Position numbers and translations under genes: made by a program. Below are positions 1-11,157 of a stretch of 64,000 nt of DNA, one piece after another; position 1 is the stretch's first letter, and each line of letters opens with the position of its first letter. This DNA comes from Ephydatia muelleri (Eukaryota; Porifera; Demospongiae; Spongillida; Spongillidae): positions 5,652,528-5,716,527 of the forward strand of contig JABACO010000005.1 of the NCBI GenBank assembly GCA_013339895.1, in the 5' to 3' direction. The notes beneath the pieces were generated by a model, which was not told where the DNA came from, ran no database searches, and worked only from the letters and a program-made list of their open reading frames with translations.

Positions 1-42
1 GGGTTGCACTGGAAATAGTGACAGCACAGAACAATTTGCTGT

Positions 43-629
43 TTGAGACAAGACTGTATTCATCCCATGTGCCGTTCTGGGGCCTATCAGCTCCCAACAT
101 GGTACAATGGTGGTCCATGCATTAGGTACTTACCACTGCCCATTCCAGACCCTGAGCGTCCATATGGTGGAAACTGCAGTGAGTGCTATGGGCACTTCAT
201 GAAACTAGATAGAGCAATTAATGCAACCATCGCTCCAATGTGCAAGCCTCCATCCGCTAACCTTAAAGAAAATATAACGGCAATCCCTTCCATGGCAATA
301 TCATTCAGGAAGCAGCTAAACAGGTTCTTTTACCACCTTGAGAGGTTGAGATGTGGTTTGAACATCTTGCGACAGTTGCAGAAATGAGGAAAAAGGGATC
401 CAAGAAAGCTGCAGAGACCCGGCAAAAGAACAAAAAGGCTGCTGCTGAGATTCACAAGGGAACTAACGAAGCAGAAACTTTTTGTGGTGCATGTAAGTCT
501 CCATACAGACAGTACACTACTGTGATAGAGGACTGGATTTGTTGTGACAAATGTGGTTCATGGTTTCGTTATCGCTGTGTTGGAATAGAATTTGTGCCTG
601 AAAGGTTTTTTTGTGGTTTTTGTAAATGA
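43..629 (+). pseudogene. PHD-finger-like protein tail, probably transposon-associated
   Basis: Two overlapping reading frames form one broken coding stretch. The first (43-387) has a Cys/Pro-rich segment including HWY-like WYNGG and YLPLPIPDPERPYGGNC. The second (351-629) has a basic helix (WFEHLATVAEMRKKG) and a C-terminal PHD-type zinc finger: CGAC, then WICCDKC, WFRYRCVGI and FFCGFCK before the stop. Reading the second frame back past 351 gives a TGA at 339-341, and the frame changes near position 295, so the piece is damaged by a frameshift plus a stop. PHD fingers usually read histone tails. I recall this tail architecture from repeated, transposon-like genes of corals and sponges, but cannot search to confirm. 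The 5' part lies outside the window. Confidence 0.5.
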
Positions 630-639
630 TTTTTTCTAC

Positions 640-2265
640 GTTTGGTGCATTCTTTGTATTATCTGTGTGGGATAGAATGTGTGGGAAATACGGCCATCCA
701 GTTCTGATCTGATTGTGGTAGAATACATAGTTACTCTCTTTTCTAGGTGCGTACACCTATTAAATCTCTAAGTCAAACTGAGCGTGCTTAAAAAGAAAGG
801 TATGTACGATGTACAGTACAAACATACGTTCTCTTTTAATATAAATAAATAAATGAATACGTCAGTTTCTTCGATCTCCACATGCGACTCAGGACATCGT
901 AGCAGATCGATACCTGAAATCAGACAGCACTTTAAACACGAACGGAACATCACCACGAACAAGCTTGCACTTTAAATAGAATACAAAACTACTACTGTAC
1001 AAAAAAAAAACATGTTAAAAATATAGCATTTAGTATCACGGTTTATACCAATAAAGGCAAACGCACGTTCTTTCGTTTGTTTTGAGCAGTAGAACAACGT
1101 ACACCGTAGACAGTTTAATATTATTTTTAGGACAGGGTCGAGGAGGGTCATTTGACCAGTTATACTAACCCCCAACCTTGCGAGTTGAGCTGGGGCATTT
1201 GATTTAATAAATGTCAAATCCCCCATATGTCCCGGATGGGGGGGGGGGGGGGGGTCGCACTTACCATTGATAGGCGCATAAACCCTAAACCCTAAATATA
1301 TATCCTAACAGCGTCAATGCCGCGTCTTAGGATTCTCACCCAGACTTGCCAGCTACATCGTTTTTACGTTGTTAAGACGGGCAGATCAAGTACTTCTTAG
1401 TACTCGAAACAAAGTTGCATTGCGTTTCAGTTTTTACTGGATCACTGTTACAAGCTCTGTGAGGCTTTACGTGAGTTTCAAAGGTGAGCATGGCGTGGCT
1501 CGAAGGTCAATTATCATATGGCAATAATCTACAAGTGCCAAATTTAGCATGACTGGATTTTCGATTGCCTTTCGATCGTTCCTATCTATACCTTGGAATT
1601 TGCATCTCTTATATACCCAAATGAGTGGTTCGATCGGTATGCGTTGGGCCTGTGCACGGCTTGTTATACTTGTGTTGTAACACATTGTAAATACACCGTG
1701 CAAAATAAAAAACAAAACAACAAAACGAAGATAATTTTTGAAAGCCCTGATTCCAGCAGTCTCATTCACTGGGAATCAAAAACCACATCTCCACGCGCTG
1801 AAATTTTTTAGCAGGGTTTTTCTGTGAAATGTCATCCGAACCTAGCGCTGTTCCTAGAATTTATGCTGTCAGGCACACGATTCAGCAAAACAAATTAGTC
1901 AAACATATAGAGCAATGCAATAACAAGCCAGCACATGTACATATATACTCATACACAAGCCAGAATCAGCCACATTCCTACTCATCTGTGGTTCAATTGT
2001 ACCAGTGATCAACCACATTCCTACACACTCATCTATACAAGGTTGTGGTTGAATGTACCACTGGGACAAGTCATAGACCATCACAACGCAGGAGGGGTGG
2101 ATAATGTATGCATAGAAATAACATGCCAAGATACCTGTCAAGTGCCAGCCAACAACTCCAGTCTAAGATATCTTACAAGTGCCAGCCAGTTCAGAAACCT
2201 GTACAGTGCAGTGCAGGGGTAAATGGCTTGGTTGTCATAGCAACAATACCACATCTATACACTTT
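640..2265. other. Non-coding stretch with small repeats
   Basis: No convincing gene. It holds a run of about 18 G at 1238-1255 and, reading on the minus strand from about 1345 to 1257, the start of a short dispersed repeat whose other copies lie at 29668 and 30028. The stretch 1965-2075 contains imperfect duplicated and inverted words around TGTGGTT and CCACATTCCTAC. The short ORFs here have no recognisable motifs. Confidence 0.4.
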
Positions 2266-2269
2266 GTGG

Positions 2270-2540
2270 GCTTCCTCCATCTGGTTACCCAGGAGGAGAC
2301 CCACCAGTGCTGAATGGCACTCCAAATGAACCTTATTGTCCACACTGCCTGTTCGGGCCTTGCAGTGTTCCCTCATTGGGAGAGAGCTGTCCCATCCTTG
2401 GCCAATGACAGAAAGCGGTACAAACGTTTACCAGCAATTCTGGAAGCTTTTGAAAGACCTGGGGTTGTGGGACCACCCAACATACCTGGCGAGGAATGTG
2501 CACACACACCCACTATGTAAATACAAACCTGAAAGTGCTG
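2270..2540 (+). pseudogene. Fragment of a transposon-like ORF with a CPHC motif
   Basis: A plus-strand coding remnant that needs at least two frame changes. The first frame reads NEPYCPHCLFGPC, the second ANDRKRYK and the third QQFWKLLKDLGLWDHPTYLAR. The pieces are in the expected order with small shifts between them, which is the pattern of a decayed single exon rather than chance ORFs. I recall this arrangement (CPHC followed by FW.LL.DLGLW) from repeated ORFs in cnidarian and sponge genomes, but not a function. It abuts the 3' side of the minus-strand transposase-like gene at 2529-4130 and may belong to the same or to another element. Confidence 0.4.
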
Positions 2541-4130
2541 GCTGATGTTCATGATTATTGCACGTAGACGGTCAGGATTGCCACCACAGTTCCTCATGCT
2601 CCAATACAAGTGCACCTTGATGCACCTTGCTGAATAGCCAGATATTCCATTTCTAATCAATATGTCCAGAAAGTACATACCCTTATCAGAAAGTTCAGTG
2701 AACCACGTCCTATCCCTTGTACGGACCGTACCGGCACAGATATGACGCAACTGCTTCGACACATTCTTAGTGCCTGCAATAACTCCAATCAATTCACCAC
2801 TGAAAACCAATAGATACCTTACAATGCCAAGTGTCGTAGGAATTGACCATCCCGAGTTGTTGTACATACTGCTTTATAGTAGCCTGGTAGTCATGGGCTA
2901 CCTCTGTGATGCTTAACCCTTTGTTAGAAAGAAAATGTGAAATTGTAAAAAGTTGGGACACAAGAGCAAACCTTGGGCAATAACTTGAGGCAAGACTATC
3001 TTAGTGCATGCCACCTCCCTGGTCTGAGCAACTCTGTGCTGCTGTCTGGAAAGAGTGGAATTTTCAACAATCCTATGTGTACTGAAACAGACAATACGCT
3101 GATAAACATGGGCATTTAGAACTTATGTGCATACCTTCCAGCCAGACAAGGTACCGTTGAGTGGTATGCATTTGACGTAGAATCGTGACGTGCATCACTT
3201 ATAACCCACTATATAGTAAATATAAAAATAAACTTTTTAAATGTGGCACTCTAACCTCTCCACTTGTAGCATGGTGAGGGCTTTCCTTCACACGTTCAAC
3301 AGCAGCTTTCATGGACTCTTCTGCTACATCTGCCACCATCTGCTGGTACAGTTTGTTCAGATAAACTGAATGAACATGGATTACAACAGGATGTAAAATA
3401 AAATAATATAAATCAATCATCTCAGCCCCCACCTGAGCTGATGTATTTCTGCTTCACTACACCCATACCAGCAAATAAAGAGAAATTCATGTACTGGCGA
3501 GGCAACATGCCAGCACACACAGCATGGACCAGTCTGCAAAAAGAATCACATTTGCATTGATATTACTAGTACTCTTACTTCTGATTAACAAGGTAATGCA
3601 CTCTGGAACTAGCCCAGACACGTGACTGCTTGCAGTGTGGGCAAACAAACTGGACCCTAGCTACATGTCCCTTCTAAGTGAGTAGTAAATGAGTTTTATA
3701 CAGAGCATTGAACAGAATTACTTACGGTACTCATACCTTTATGAAAGAAGCTATAGTCCAAGATGGGTTGGAGAGACAGCCACACTGTTGGACAACGCCC
3801 GAACAAAGACTCTTGAAGGTCTTACGCTCGACCACAAAGAGGTCTTGGTCACTGGCGTCTTCGTCTCCCGTGTAGATCCCTTAGTAAGTTAGTAAACCCA
3901 ATTTTGTATACCATACGTACATGTATATATCTATCTAACTAACCTGCAGAATCCAACATCATTTCATTCCTAGAAAAGGATGTTCTGCTACTTGAGGCCT
4001 GGACATTCTCGAGTTGGGTCAATACACGGTCCAGCAAAGCATTCAACACGCTGATAGTAGCGTTCCGCTTGCAACCAGGCGCAAGTACATGTAGTTGCTT
4101 CGCTGCCTCAAATCTACTCAGAAAGTTTCC
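2529..4130 (-). CDS. Truncated multi-exon transposase-like gene (DARHDST family)
   Basis: A chain of minus-strand exons with GT-AG junctions and compatible phases: about 4130-3944, 3880-3737, 3535-3433, 3365-3256, 3197-3135, 3081 to about 2973, about 2925-2827, then about 2778-2529. Landmarks in order are GDEDASDQDLFVVERK, LPRQYMNFSLFAGMGVVKQ, EESMKAAVERVKE, SDARHDSTSNAYHSTVPCL, HRIVENSTLSRQQHR, GMVNSYDTWH, KNVSKQLR, TWFTELSDK and KVHLYWSMRNCGG. The acidic residues in DARHDST and NSYDTWH look like two members of a DDE-type catalytic set, but this is inference. I recognise the family only as a widespread transposon-like one in aquatic animals. The expected C-terminal exons are missing because 2270-2520 holds unrelated plus-strand sequence. 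The exons present show no frameshift. Confidence 0.55.
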
Positions 4131-4253
4131 TTTTCCTCTTGAGAGGAAAAGGACCCTTGCAGATGCAGTCTATACCTAGAGTACGTATCTTCTGGTGACG
4201 AGGTCGCCATTATACGAACATGTGAATTGATTATAATCACCACATCTATTCAT

Positions 4254-4520
4254 GTGCCCTATACAGATGACCAGGGCTCGATGACCAGGGCTCGTACAGA
4301 TATGGAAGTGACAGTCTTAGCGAACTTTGCAGCCCAAAAGCTAGGTTATAACTCTTTGAAGGAGCACCAAATTGCAGTGCTTCCAACAGGTTATGGGAAG
4401 AGTCTATGCTACGCATGTCTGCCATCACTATTCGACAATATGCTTGACTTGCACACTAATGATCGCTCCATTGTTGTAGTCCTTACTCCTCTGACCGCAA
4501 TAATTCAGGACCAGGTGATG
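4254..4520 (+). pseudogene. RecQ-like DNA helicase fragment (motifs I-Ia)
   Basis: One exon-like stretch reads LGYNSLKEHQ, then AVLPTGYGKSLCYACLP (Walker A, PTGYGKS) and SIVVVLTPLTAIIQDQV (motif Ia region), ending at CAG followed by GTGATG, a plausible splice donor. About 15 residues usually found between the Q-motif and Walker A are missing, so the fold would be damaged. RecQ helicases are 3'-5' DNA helicases. RecQ-like ORFs of this type are often present as many partial copies in sponge and cnidarian genomes, so a pseudogene or captured fragment is likelier than the housekeeping gene. No further helicase motifs follow within 700 bp. Confidence 0.6.
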
Positions 4521-4803
4521 AAATGTTATAGTGAAGTTGATAAATCATATATTTATTTCCAGGTGTCTTCATTTTCGTCAAGAGGGTTAGAGACTGGGAG
4601 TGGGGTCCTTCGAACCCCCCGAACCCCCCCTGGCTACAGGCTTGAGGGATGGCCAATAAAAATTACGTACTGTGCAAAGTTGGCCTATACAAATTAAATT
4701 TTGTCAATGAGTATCAGCTATATGAGGCTCGAGTTTGTGTTTGACCTTAAGTGTCGCTTACGTCATGGTGGGTCTGGGTAATACGAGACTATCTAATCTC
4801 CAG

Positions 4804-4881
4804 CTGGCGGTGTGGGGAAAAGCGCCCTCACAATTCAACTAACCCAGTATTACTTCAGAGAGGAGTATGATCCGACTACTG
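4804..4881 (+). pseudogene. Ras-family GTPase exon (P-loop and switch I)
   Basis: Between a good acceptor (ATCTCCAG at 4796-4803) and a donor-like GTACAC at 4882 the sequence reads [17 protein letters not shown] followed by a Ras switch I start, YDPTT. This is the G1 loop and effector-region start of a Ras/Rap-type small GTPase, matching the family almost residue for residue in the P-loop. Neither the preceding exon (start codon and first beta strand) nor the following G3 DTAGQE exon is visible nearby, so it is probably an isolated exon fragment, or a gene whose neighbouring exons were lost to the insertions on both sides. Confidence 0.6.
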
Positions 4882-5316
4882 GTACACTGATGCAGCGATG
4901 ATAGAAAAAGTGGCTAGTGTCAATTGGTGTATTTCACTCCAGAGGCACTATTAGACAATAGGAGGCTTTTCTGCAAAGTGATGAATACTCCACACTGGTA
5001 TGTAAGGTTTTATTGAGCTCTAATCCTTTTCTTGTAAGGGGAGAAACACTTCGGCAATCATATGAAGCCTTTTGCCACAGACGTCAGCATGCTAGCATCA
5101 ACAGAGTCCAGCTCCGTAGACACGTGACCAGAATTATTGGATTGAAGGATTGCTGTTGTAGTTTCTATCTCAGCTATCTGTTACAGTGTTTCAAGCCACA
5201 GTAGACATTCACTCCATTGCTAGAGGAAATAAAGTTACAAAAAGTTTCTTTACCACGAGTTATTATATACTGCAGGTGTTTAAAAGACCGTTCTACCTTA
5301 TATTAAAAAATATTTA

Positions 5317-6126
5317 ATGGATTGGGAGAATATTTTACAGATCCTTGATGCTCCAGATTTGTCCCGATTTAGGCTTGTAGATATAATTACCAGCTGTACA
5401 GATGATGATCAACCAGGTCAACCAGTGAGACAAGGACACAAAACTCATTGGTTACCAGTGAGGCTGAAGGAGAAAGTGCAGACGGCCTGGAAGCAGTTGT
5501 CTGAAGAAACACGAGGAAATTATCAGTTAGCCATGGATGCATTTCAGAAGTGGTTTGAGCCAAGCAGCAAGCGCGAACACTACGTGACAGAGATTCATTT
5601 CAGGAAAAGGAAGAGCAGTGAGCAATGGGGAGACTTCGCTGACCAGTTGCGGTGCCTGGCGGACAAGGCATTTTCAACACTAGTGGGGGACACTAAAGAG
5701 GTACTAGCATTAGATAGATATCTCAGCGAGATTGCGGATCTGAAGATTGCATTTGCTGTGAGACAGCAGAGGCCAGAGACGCTGCAGGAGGCGGTCACTT
5801 CTACTTTGCAAATGGAGTCCTATGCAGCGATTCCAGACAAAGGAAAGGAGGCAAAGGTTTCATCAACAGTGGTGGAGGACCTCAATGAGCATGACTCGTG
5901 TAACGTCTGTACACAACCAGGCACCAACGTTCCCACATCACTGGACTCTATTGTGAAACGGTTAGAAAAGTTGGAATGTGAGAAGGGAAATGGTCAAGAA
6001 AGGGGCTGGGTCAGTCAGGAGTATGGAAGAGGCACATGGGCAAAGAAATGCTTCAAGTGCGGGCAAGAGGGCCATTTCGCCACAGGCTGTGCCTTTGGTC
6101 CAAGAAGGAGGGAGCAGGGAAACTGA
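5317..6126 (+). CDS. Gag of Gypsy element 1
   Basis: A 269-residue ORF starting MDWENILQILDAPDLSRF. The middle has the helical capsid pattern of Gypsy Gag, including FQKWFEPSSKREHYV and QWGDFADQLRCLADKAF. The C-terminus carries one CCHC zinc knuckle, CFKCGQEGHFATGC (about 6049-6090), which binds the element's RNA. The following protease is in the +1 frame and overlaps the end of gag (open from 5978). That suggests either a frameshift-expressed polyprotein or an indel. This is the best preserved part of the element. Confidence 0.85.
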   Translation: MDWENILQILDAPDLSRFRLVDIITSCTDDDQPGQPVRQGHKTHWLPVRLKEKVQTAWKQLSEETRGNYQLAMDAFQKWFEPSSKREHYVTEIHFRKRKSSEQWGDFADQLRCLADKAFSTLVGDTKEVLALDRYLSEIADLKIAFAVRQQRPETLQEAVTSTLQMESYAAIPDKGKEAKVSSTVVEDLNEHDSCNVCTQPGTNVPTSLDSIVKRLEKLECEKGNGQERGWVSQEYGRGTWAKKCFKCGQEGHFATGCAFGPRRREQGN

Positions 6127-6129
6127 ACG

Positions 6130-6424
6130 CCTTAGCACTGCGAACCAAGTGCAAAAGAGCGTAAAAGAGGTCCAAAATGTGGTTAGCTTAGCTGTTAATC
6201 TTACAATGTCGTATTATATCACTGTGCAGGTACATGACCTTGCTCTCCAGCTGATGGTTGACACAGGAGCTGCAGTGAGTCTCCTTAGGCGAGAGCAGTG
6301 GTCTAGACTGGGTGGTGCTGAGAAACTCAAGATGGAACAATGGGATGGAGGCAGACTAGTAGGTGTTGAAGGGAGTCCTGTTGAAGTGAATGGTGTGGTG
6401 ACAATGGACATTCATATTGGGTAA
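6130..6424 (+). pseudogene. Retroviral-type aspartic protease of Gypsy element 1
   Basis: The +1 frame relative to gag reads YYITVQVHDLALQLMVDTGA, with the catalytic DTGA of the dimeric aspartic protease, then VSLLRREQW and the VEGSPVEVNGVV strand typical of the flap-distal part. The ORF stops at 6424. Downstream, 6425-6740 is out of frame, but a related frame resumes at 6744-7010 with EDLSEEEREQLFILLL, the linker that normally leads into reverse transcriptase. The protease is recognisable; its connection to pol is broken. Confidence 0.75.
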
Positions 6425-7032
6425 GATTTGACTTTGTTGTGTTTGGTGCTTTGAAGGTTTAGTCTCTCATTGTCCTTGATTTTTTGAAGAAAGACATCCC
6501 TAGAAGGGTGATGCAGCTTAGGGGGACGATGATACCACTACATAGTCTGGAGAGGACAGGGCTGCGTGTCAAGTAGCAGTACCTTGATAGAAAATGTGAC
6601 AATTCCATCATGGAGTGAGGTGGAAATGGTGGCAAGTACAAAATCATTGTGCATAAGTGGCTTGTGGTTAGTAGAAGGTAGTAAGCCCAACCTCCCAATT
6701 CTCATCGCAAATGGAATTATAAACCCATGAACTGAATTAGGGTATGCGTATGCTAAACCCCTCATCTGTAGATGTTACAGTCTACAAGGGAATGGAGGTA
6801 GCAGTTGCTACAAGGGTGGAGGAAAATCATCTGGCCGCAATCCCCTCATCTGGACATTCCACCTACACAGAGAAGCAGGTAGAGAAACCATGGGAAAAGA
6901 AGGAACTGTTGCTCAAATTGGTGAAGGAGTGTGCGGAGGATCTTTCAGAAGAGGAACGTGAGCAATTATTCATCCTTTTACTGATGCTGGCAGAGACGGG
7001 GAGCTGGATGTACATCCTTAGTGCAGCACTCA

Positions 7033-7347
7033 ATTGCTACAGAGGATACTCGGGCCATCAGGTAGCCTTATAGACAAGTGCTACAGAGGATACTCGGGCC
7101 ACCAGGTAGCCTTATAGACAAGTGCTACAGAGGATACTCGGGCCACCAGGTAGCCTTATAGACAAGTGCTACAGAGGATACTCGGGCCATCAGGTAGCCT
7201 TATAGACAAGTGCTACAGAGGATACTCGGGCCACCAGGTAGCCTTATAGACAAGTGCTACAGAGGATACTCGAGCCACCAGGTAGCCTTATAGACAAGTG
7301 CTACAGAGGATACTCGGACCACCAGGTAGCCTTATAGACAAGTGCTA
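7033..7347 (+). repeat. 44-bp minisatellite replacing the reverse transcriptase core
   Basis: Seven near-identical copies of a 44-bp unit that begins TGCTACAGAGGATACTCGGG and ends CCTTATAGACAAG. Copies differ at single positions (for example GGGCCAT/GGGCCAC). The array joins the end of the protease-RT linker directly to the thumb region of reverse transcriptase, so it occupies the site of the deleted catalytic palm. Confidence 0.95.
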
Positions 7348-8190
7348 CACCACCTGCTGAACCTCGGTCTAGTGTTGCAGAAGTTGAGAGAGGCGGGGCT
7401 GAAAATTAAACTTAAACCTTCAAAATGTGCTTTGTTTCGTAAGGAAGTAATATACAGAGGGCACAGGATCTCCCGAGAAGGCATTGCTACCGATCCAGCC
7501 AAAGTTAATGCTGTAAAGAAATGGCCTGTCCCAACTACAGTTCAAGAGCTGCAGAGGTTATTGGGATTAGCTGGCTATTACGGACGGTATGTAAGCAACT
7601 TTGCTGCCATTGCAAGACCCCTGTATCACATGACAGAAAGGGGACGAGAATTCAAGTTGACTAACAAATGTTCAGAGGCATTTGGTATTCTGAAGTCACG
7701 GCTGATTTCAGCTCCCATCCTTGTGTTTCCCGATGTTAACAAGGCTTTTGTCCTTGACACAGACGCAAGTGATTTCTGAGTGGGCGGTGTCCTATCACAA
7801 GGAGAAAACGAAGGGGAACAAGTGATAGCCTACGCCAGTCGTGTGGTCAGTAAACAGGAACGGAAGCATTCTGTCACTAGGAGAGAATTGCTAGCCGTGG
7901 TAACATTCACAAAGTACTTCCGATCTTACCTTTTGGGACGGCGTTTCATTCTCAGGACAGACCACAGTTCACTGCAATGGCTGTATGACTTTAAAGAACT
8001 GGAGGGGCAAACCGTGAGATGGCTGGAACAGCTTCAGGAATTCAACTTTGAGGTGGTTCATCGCAGTGGGCATAGCCACAGAAATGCGGATGCTCTCTCT
8101 TGGCTTAAGGAATTGGAGGATAAGGAGGATACAAGTGATGTCACCACAGCCCCCGTTGTGCCAGAAGACTCTATTCAAAGATTGCAGTAG
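7342..8190 (+). pseudogene. RT thumb and RNase H of Gypsy element 1
   Basis: The stretch reads KLKPSKCALFRKEV and LLGLAGYYGRYVSNFAAIARPL (RT thumb/connection), then VLDTDASDF, RRELLAVVTFTKYFRSYL, RTDHSSLQWL and NADALS, the standard order of Gypsy RNase H (catalytic Asp in DTDAS, Glu in REL, Asp in RTDH). An in-frame TGA at 7777-7779 follows ASDF where the family has Gly, consistent with a GGA-to-TGA change, so translation would end there. The coding signal is otherwise continuous up to 8190. The HHCC-type integrase head follows in shifted frames (QQLHSAPAGGH near 8420). Confidence 0.85.
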
Positions 8191-8555
8191 AACGAAGAAG
8201 CTATTGGTCCTCTGTATCAAGCCGTGAGTAAGGGTGCATGTGCGGCCGTCTACTATATCGATAAAAGTGGAATGCATGCAGGGAGGCTGCACAGCTTCTT
8301 GAGCAGTAGGGACAGCTCATCCTGAAGGATGGAATACTGTACAGACAACATGAAGACGCAAAAGGATACACAAGACTCCAAATGATTGTACCTAAGGTAA
8401 GGCGAGATGACGTGTTGCAACAACTGCATAGCGCGCCTGCAGGGGGGCACCTGCAGGGGGGCACCTTGGTGAAACTCAAACATTGAGTCGATTGCAGGAG
8501 AGATTTTATTGGCCAGGACACGGAGAGGCAGTGAAAGCATGGTGTAGAAGTTGTC

Positions 8556-10012
8556 CAGATCATGCTACTCAGGGACGCAGATCATGCTACTCAGGGACGT
8601 AGATCATGCTACTCAGGGACGTAGATCATGCTACTCAGGGACATAGATCATGCTACTCAGGGACGTAGATCATGCTACTCAGGGACGCAGATCATGCTAC
8701 TCAGGGACGTAGATCATGCTACTCAGGGACGTAGATCATGCTACTCAGGGACGTAGATCATGCTACTCAGGAACGTAGATCATGCTACTCAGGAACGTAG
8801 ATCATGCTACTCAGGAACGTAGATCATGCTACTCAGGGACGTAGATCATGCTACTCAGGGACGTAGATCATGCTACTCAGGGACGTAGATCATGCTACTC
8901 AGGGACGTAGATCATGCTACTCAGGGACGTAGATCATGCTACTCAGGGACGTAGATCATGCTACTCAGGGACGTAGATCATGCTACTCAGGGACGTAGAT
9001 CATGCTACTCAGGGACGTAGATCATGCTACTCAGGGACGTAGATCATGCTACTCAGGGACGTAGATCATGCTACTCAGGAACGTAGATCATGCTACTCAG
9101 GGACGTAGATCATGCTACTCAGGAACGTAGATCATGCTACTCAGGGACGTAGATCATGCTACTCAGGGACGTAGATCATGCTACTCAGGGACGTAGATCA
9201 TGCTACTCAGGGACGTAGATCATGCTACTCAGGGACGTAGATCATGCTACTCAGGGACGTAGATCATGCTACTCAGGGACGTAGATCATGCTACTCAGGG
9301 ACGTAGATCATGCTACTCAGGGACGTAGATCATGCTACTCAGGGACGTAGATCATGCTACTCAGGGACGTAGATCATGCTACTCAGGGACGTAGATCATG
9401 CTACTCAGGGACGTAGATCATGCTACTCAGGGACGTAGATCATGCTACTCAGGGACGTAGATCATGCTACTCAGGGACGTAGATCATGCTACTCAGGGAC
9501 GTAGATCATGCTACTCAGGGACGTAGATCATGCTACTCAGGGACGTAGATCATGCTACTCAGGGACGTAGATCATGCTACTCAGGGACGTAGATCATGCT
9601 ACTCAGGGACGTAGATCATGCTACTCAGGGAACGTAGATCATGCTACTCAGGGACGTAGATCATGCTACTCAGGGACGTAGATCATGCTACTCAGGGACG
9701 TAGATCATGCTACTCAGGGACGTAGATCATGCTACTCAGGGACGTAGATCATGCTACTCAGGGACGTAGATCATGCTACTCAGGGACGTAGATCATGGCT
9801 ACTCAGGGACGTAGATCATGCTACTCAGGGACGTAGATCATGCTACTCAGGGACGTAGATCATGCTACTCAGGGACGCAGATCATGCTACTCAGGGACGT
9901 AGATCATGCTACTCAGGGATGTAGATCATGCTGCCAGGGACGTAGATCATGCTACTCAGGGACGTAGATCATGCTGCCAGGGACGTAGATCATGCTACTC
10001 AGGGACGTAGAG
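8556..10012 (+). repeat. 22-bp minisatellite (about 66 copies) inside the integrase gene
   Basis: Tandem units of GTAGATCATGCTACTCAGGGAC (22 bp) run without spacers for about 1.45 kb. Variants (CGCAGATC, GGAACGTAG, one ATGGCTACT insertion) occur in small runs, which shows local copying. The founding unit is the integrase sequence itself at the CXXC end of its zinc domain, where the coding strand reads DHATQGR. Because 22 is not a multiple of 3, the frame rotates from unit to unit. Confidence 0.97.
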
Positions 10013-11126
10013 CACCGTTGCAGTGTGTCAAAGCTGGTTACCCTCTACAGGTCACAGCAGTTGCCATCGTGCGCCCTTTTCCGCGTGGACAAAGTGGGAA
10101 TGCATATGACTATTTCACCCGATGGGTCGAGACATACGCTATTTCGAACCAGGAAGCTGTGACAGTAGCAGATAAGTTGGTAGAAGAATTTTTTGGGTCT
10201 GTTTTCCATGCCGGAACGGCTGCACTCGGATCAAGAGCGCCAATTTGAGTTAAATTTTATGCTGGAGATGTGCAAGCAATTTCACATCAACACAACTCCG
10301 TATCATCGTCAATCAGAGGGTTGGTCGAGCGTACCCTGATTAGTATGTTGGCTACTACGGTTCACGAGAACCCAGGGGATTGGGACAGACATTTGAAACT
10401 TTTTCTTTCTGATATTTGGCCGCCAAGCGAAGGCTTACCGGTGGATCTGGCATATGGGTCTTCTTTCTCCTATGGAGGAGTTGACGAAGCTGGAGTACTT
10501 TCGGAAGTTACAGAAGACCTTCTTAGAAGCATACTCAGAAGTCAGGAAGCAACATAGTGCCACCATGGAGAGGCAAAAGAGTTGTATGATCTGAAAGTTC
10601 ATCGCCAAGAGTTTGAGGTCGGCAACTTAGTGATTAAAAAAGGGGTGGGCTGCACTGTCCATGGTCTGGGCCCTATAAAGTTGAAAAGAAACTGTCAACA
10701 GTGGCATACAGGATCCAAGATACTCGGCAGAGCAGAAGCCGCAAACAGTTAGTCGTTCACCTTGATCACTTAAAACCATGCCCACCGGAGATGATGGGCG
10801 CTCCTACTGACAGTATTCAAGCACAAGATACAGGGAGAAAGCTACTGTCGGAGCGTGACACACAGACGCAGCGACAGGTGGAAGAAGAGCTGCAGATCAT
10901 GGAGGCTGCAGGTGATGACTACTGATACAATACTGGTGCTCCACAGGCAGAGATAGTCGAGACAGAAGCAGTGGGTAAACCAGGTGATCCCGTAGTAGGC
11001 GATAATCCTTTGATGCTAAATGCTCAAGACGAAGTACCACTGCGACCCCCAGAGGAAACCGTTCAGCGATACCCTCGACGAGCACGTCGAACACCAGACT
11101 ATTACAAAGCAGTACCCTACTACTGA
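10013..11126 (+). pseudogene. Integrase core and C-terminus of Gypsy element 1
   Basis: Frames after the 22-bp array read QSGNAYDYFTRWVETYAI (first Asp region of the DDE core), EEFFGSVF, then NTTPYHRQSEG and LVERTLISML (the Glu of DDE in VER). Near 10620-10925 come VGNLV-type and QLVVHLDHLKPCPPEMM segments, the usual integrase C-terminal LKPC motif, and a tail ending PRRARRTPDYY just before the polypurine run. Several stops and frame changes make it non-functional. Integrase inserts the element's cDNA into host DNA. Confidence 0.8.
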
Positions 11127-11157
11127 ATGGAGCAAAATCTCGCAAAGGAGGGGATAG

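Noticed and set aside
4160-5200. A complete helicase-GTPase fusion gene
   Set aside because: The RecQ-like and Ras-like pieces are separated by unrelated sequence and each lacks its neighbouring exons; co-location looks accidental.
8556-10012. CRISPR-like array of short direct repeats
   Set aside because: Units of 22 bp follow one another without spacers, lie in an animal genome and derive from integrase sequence.
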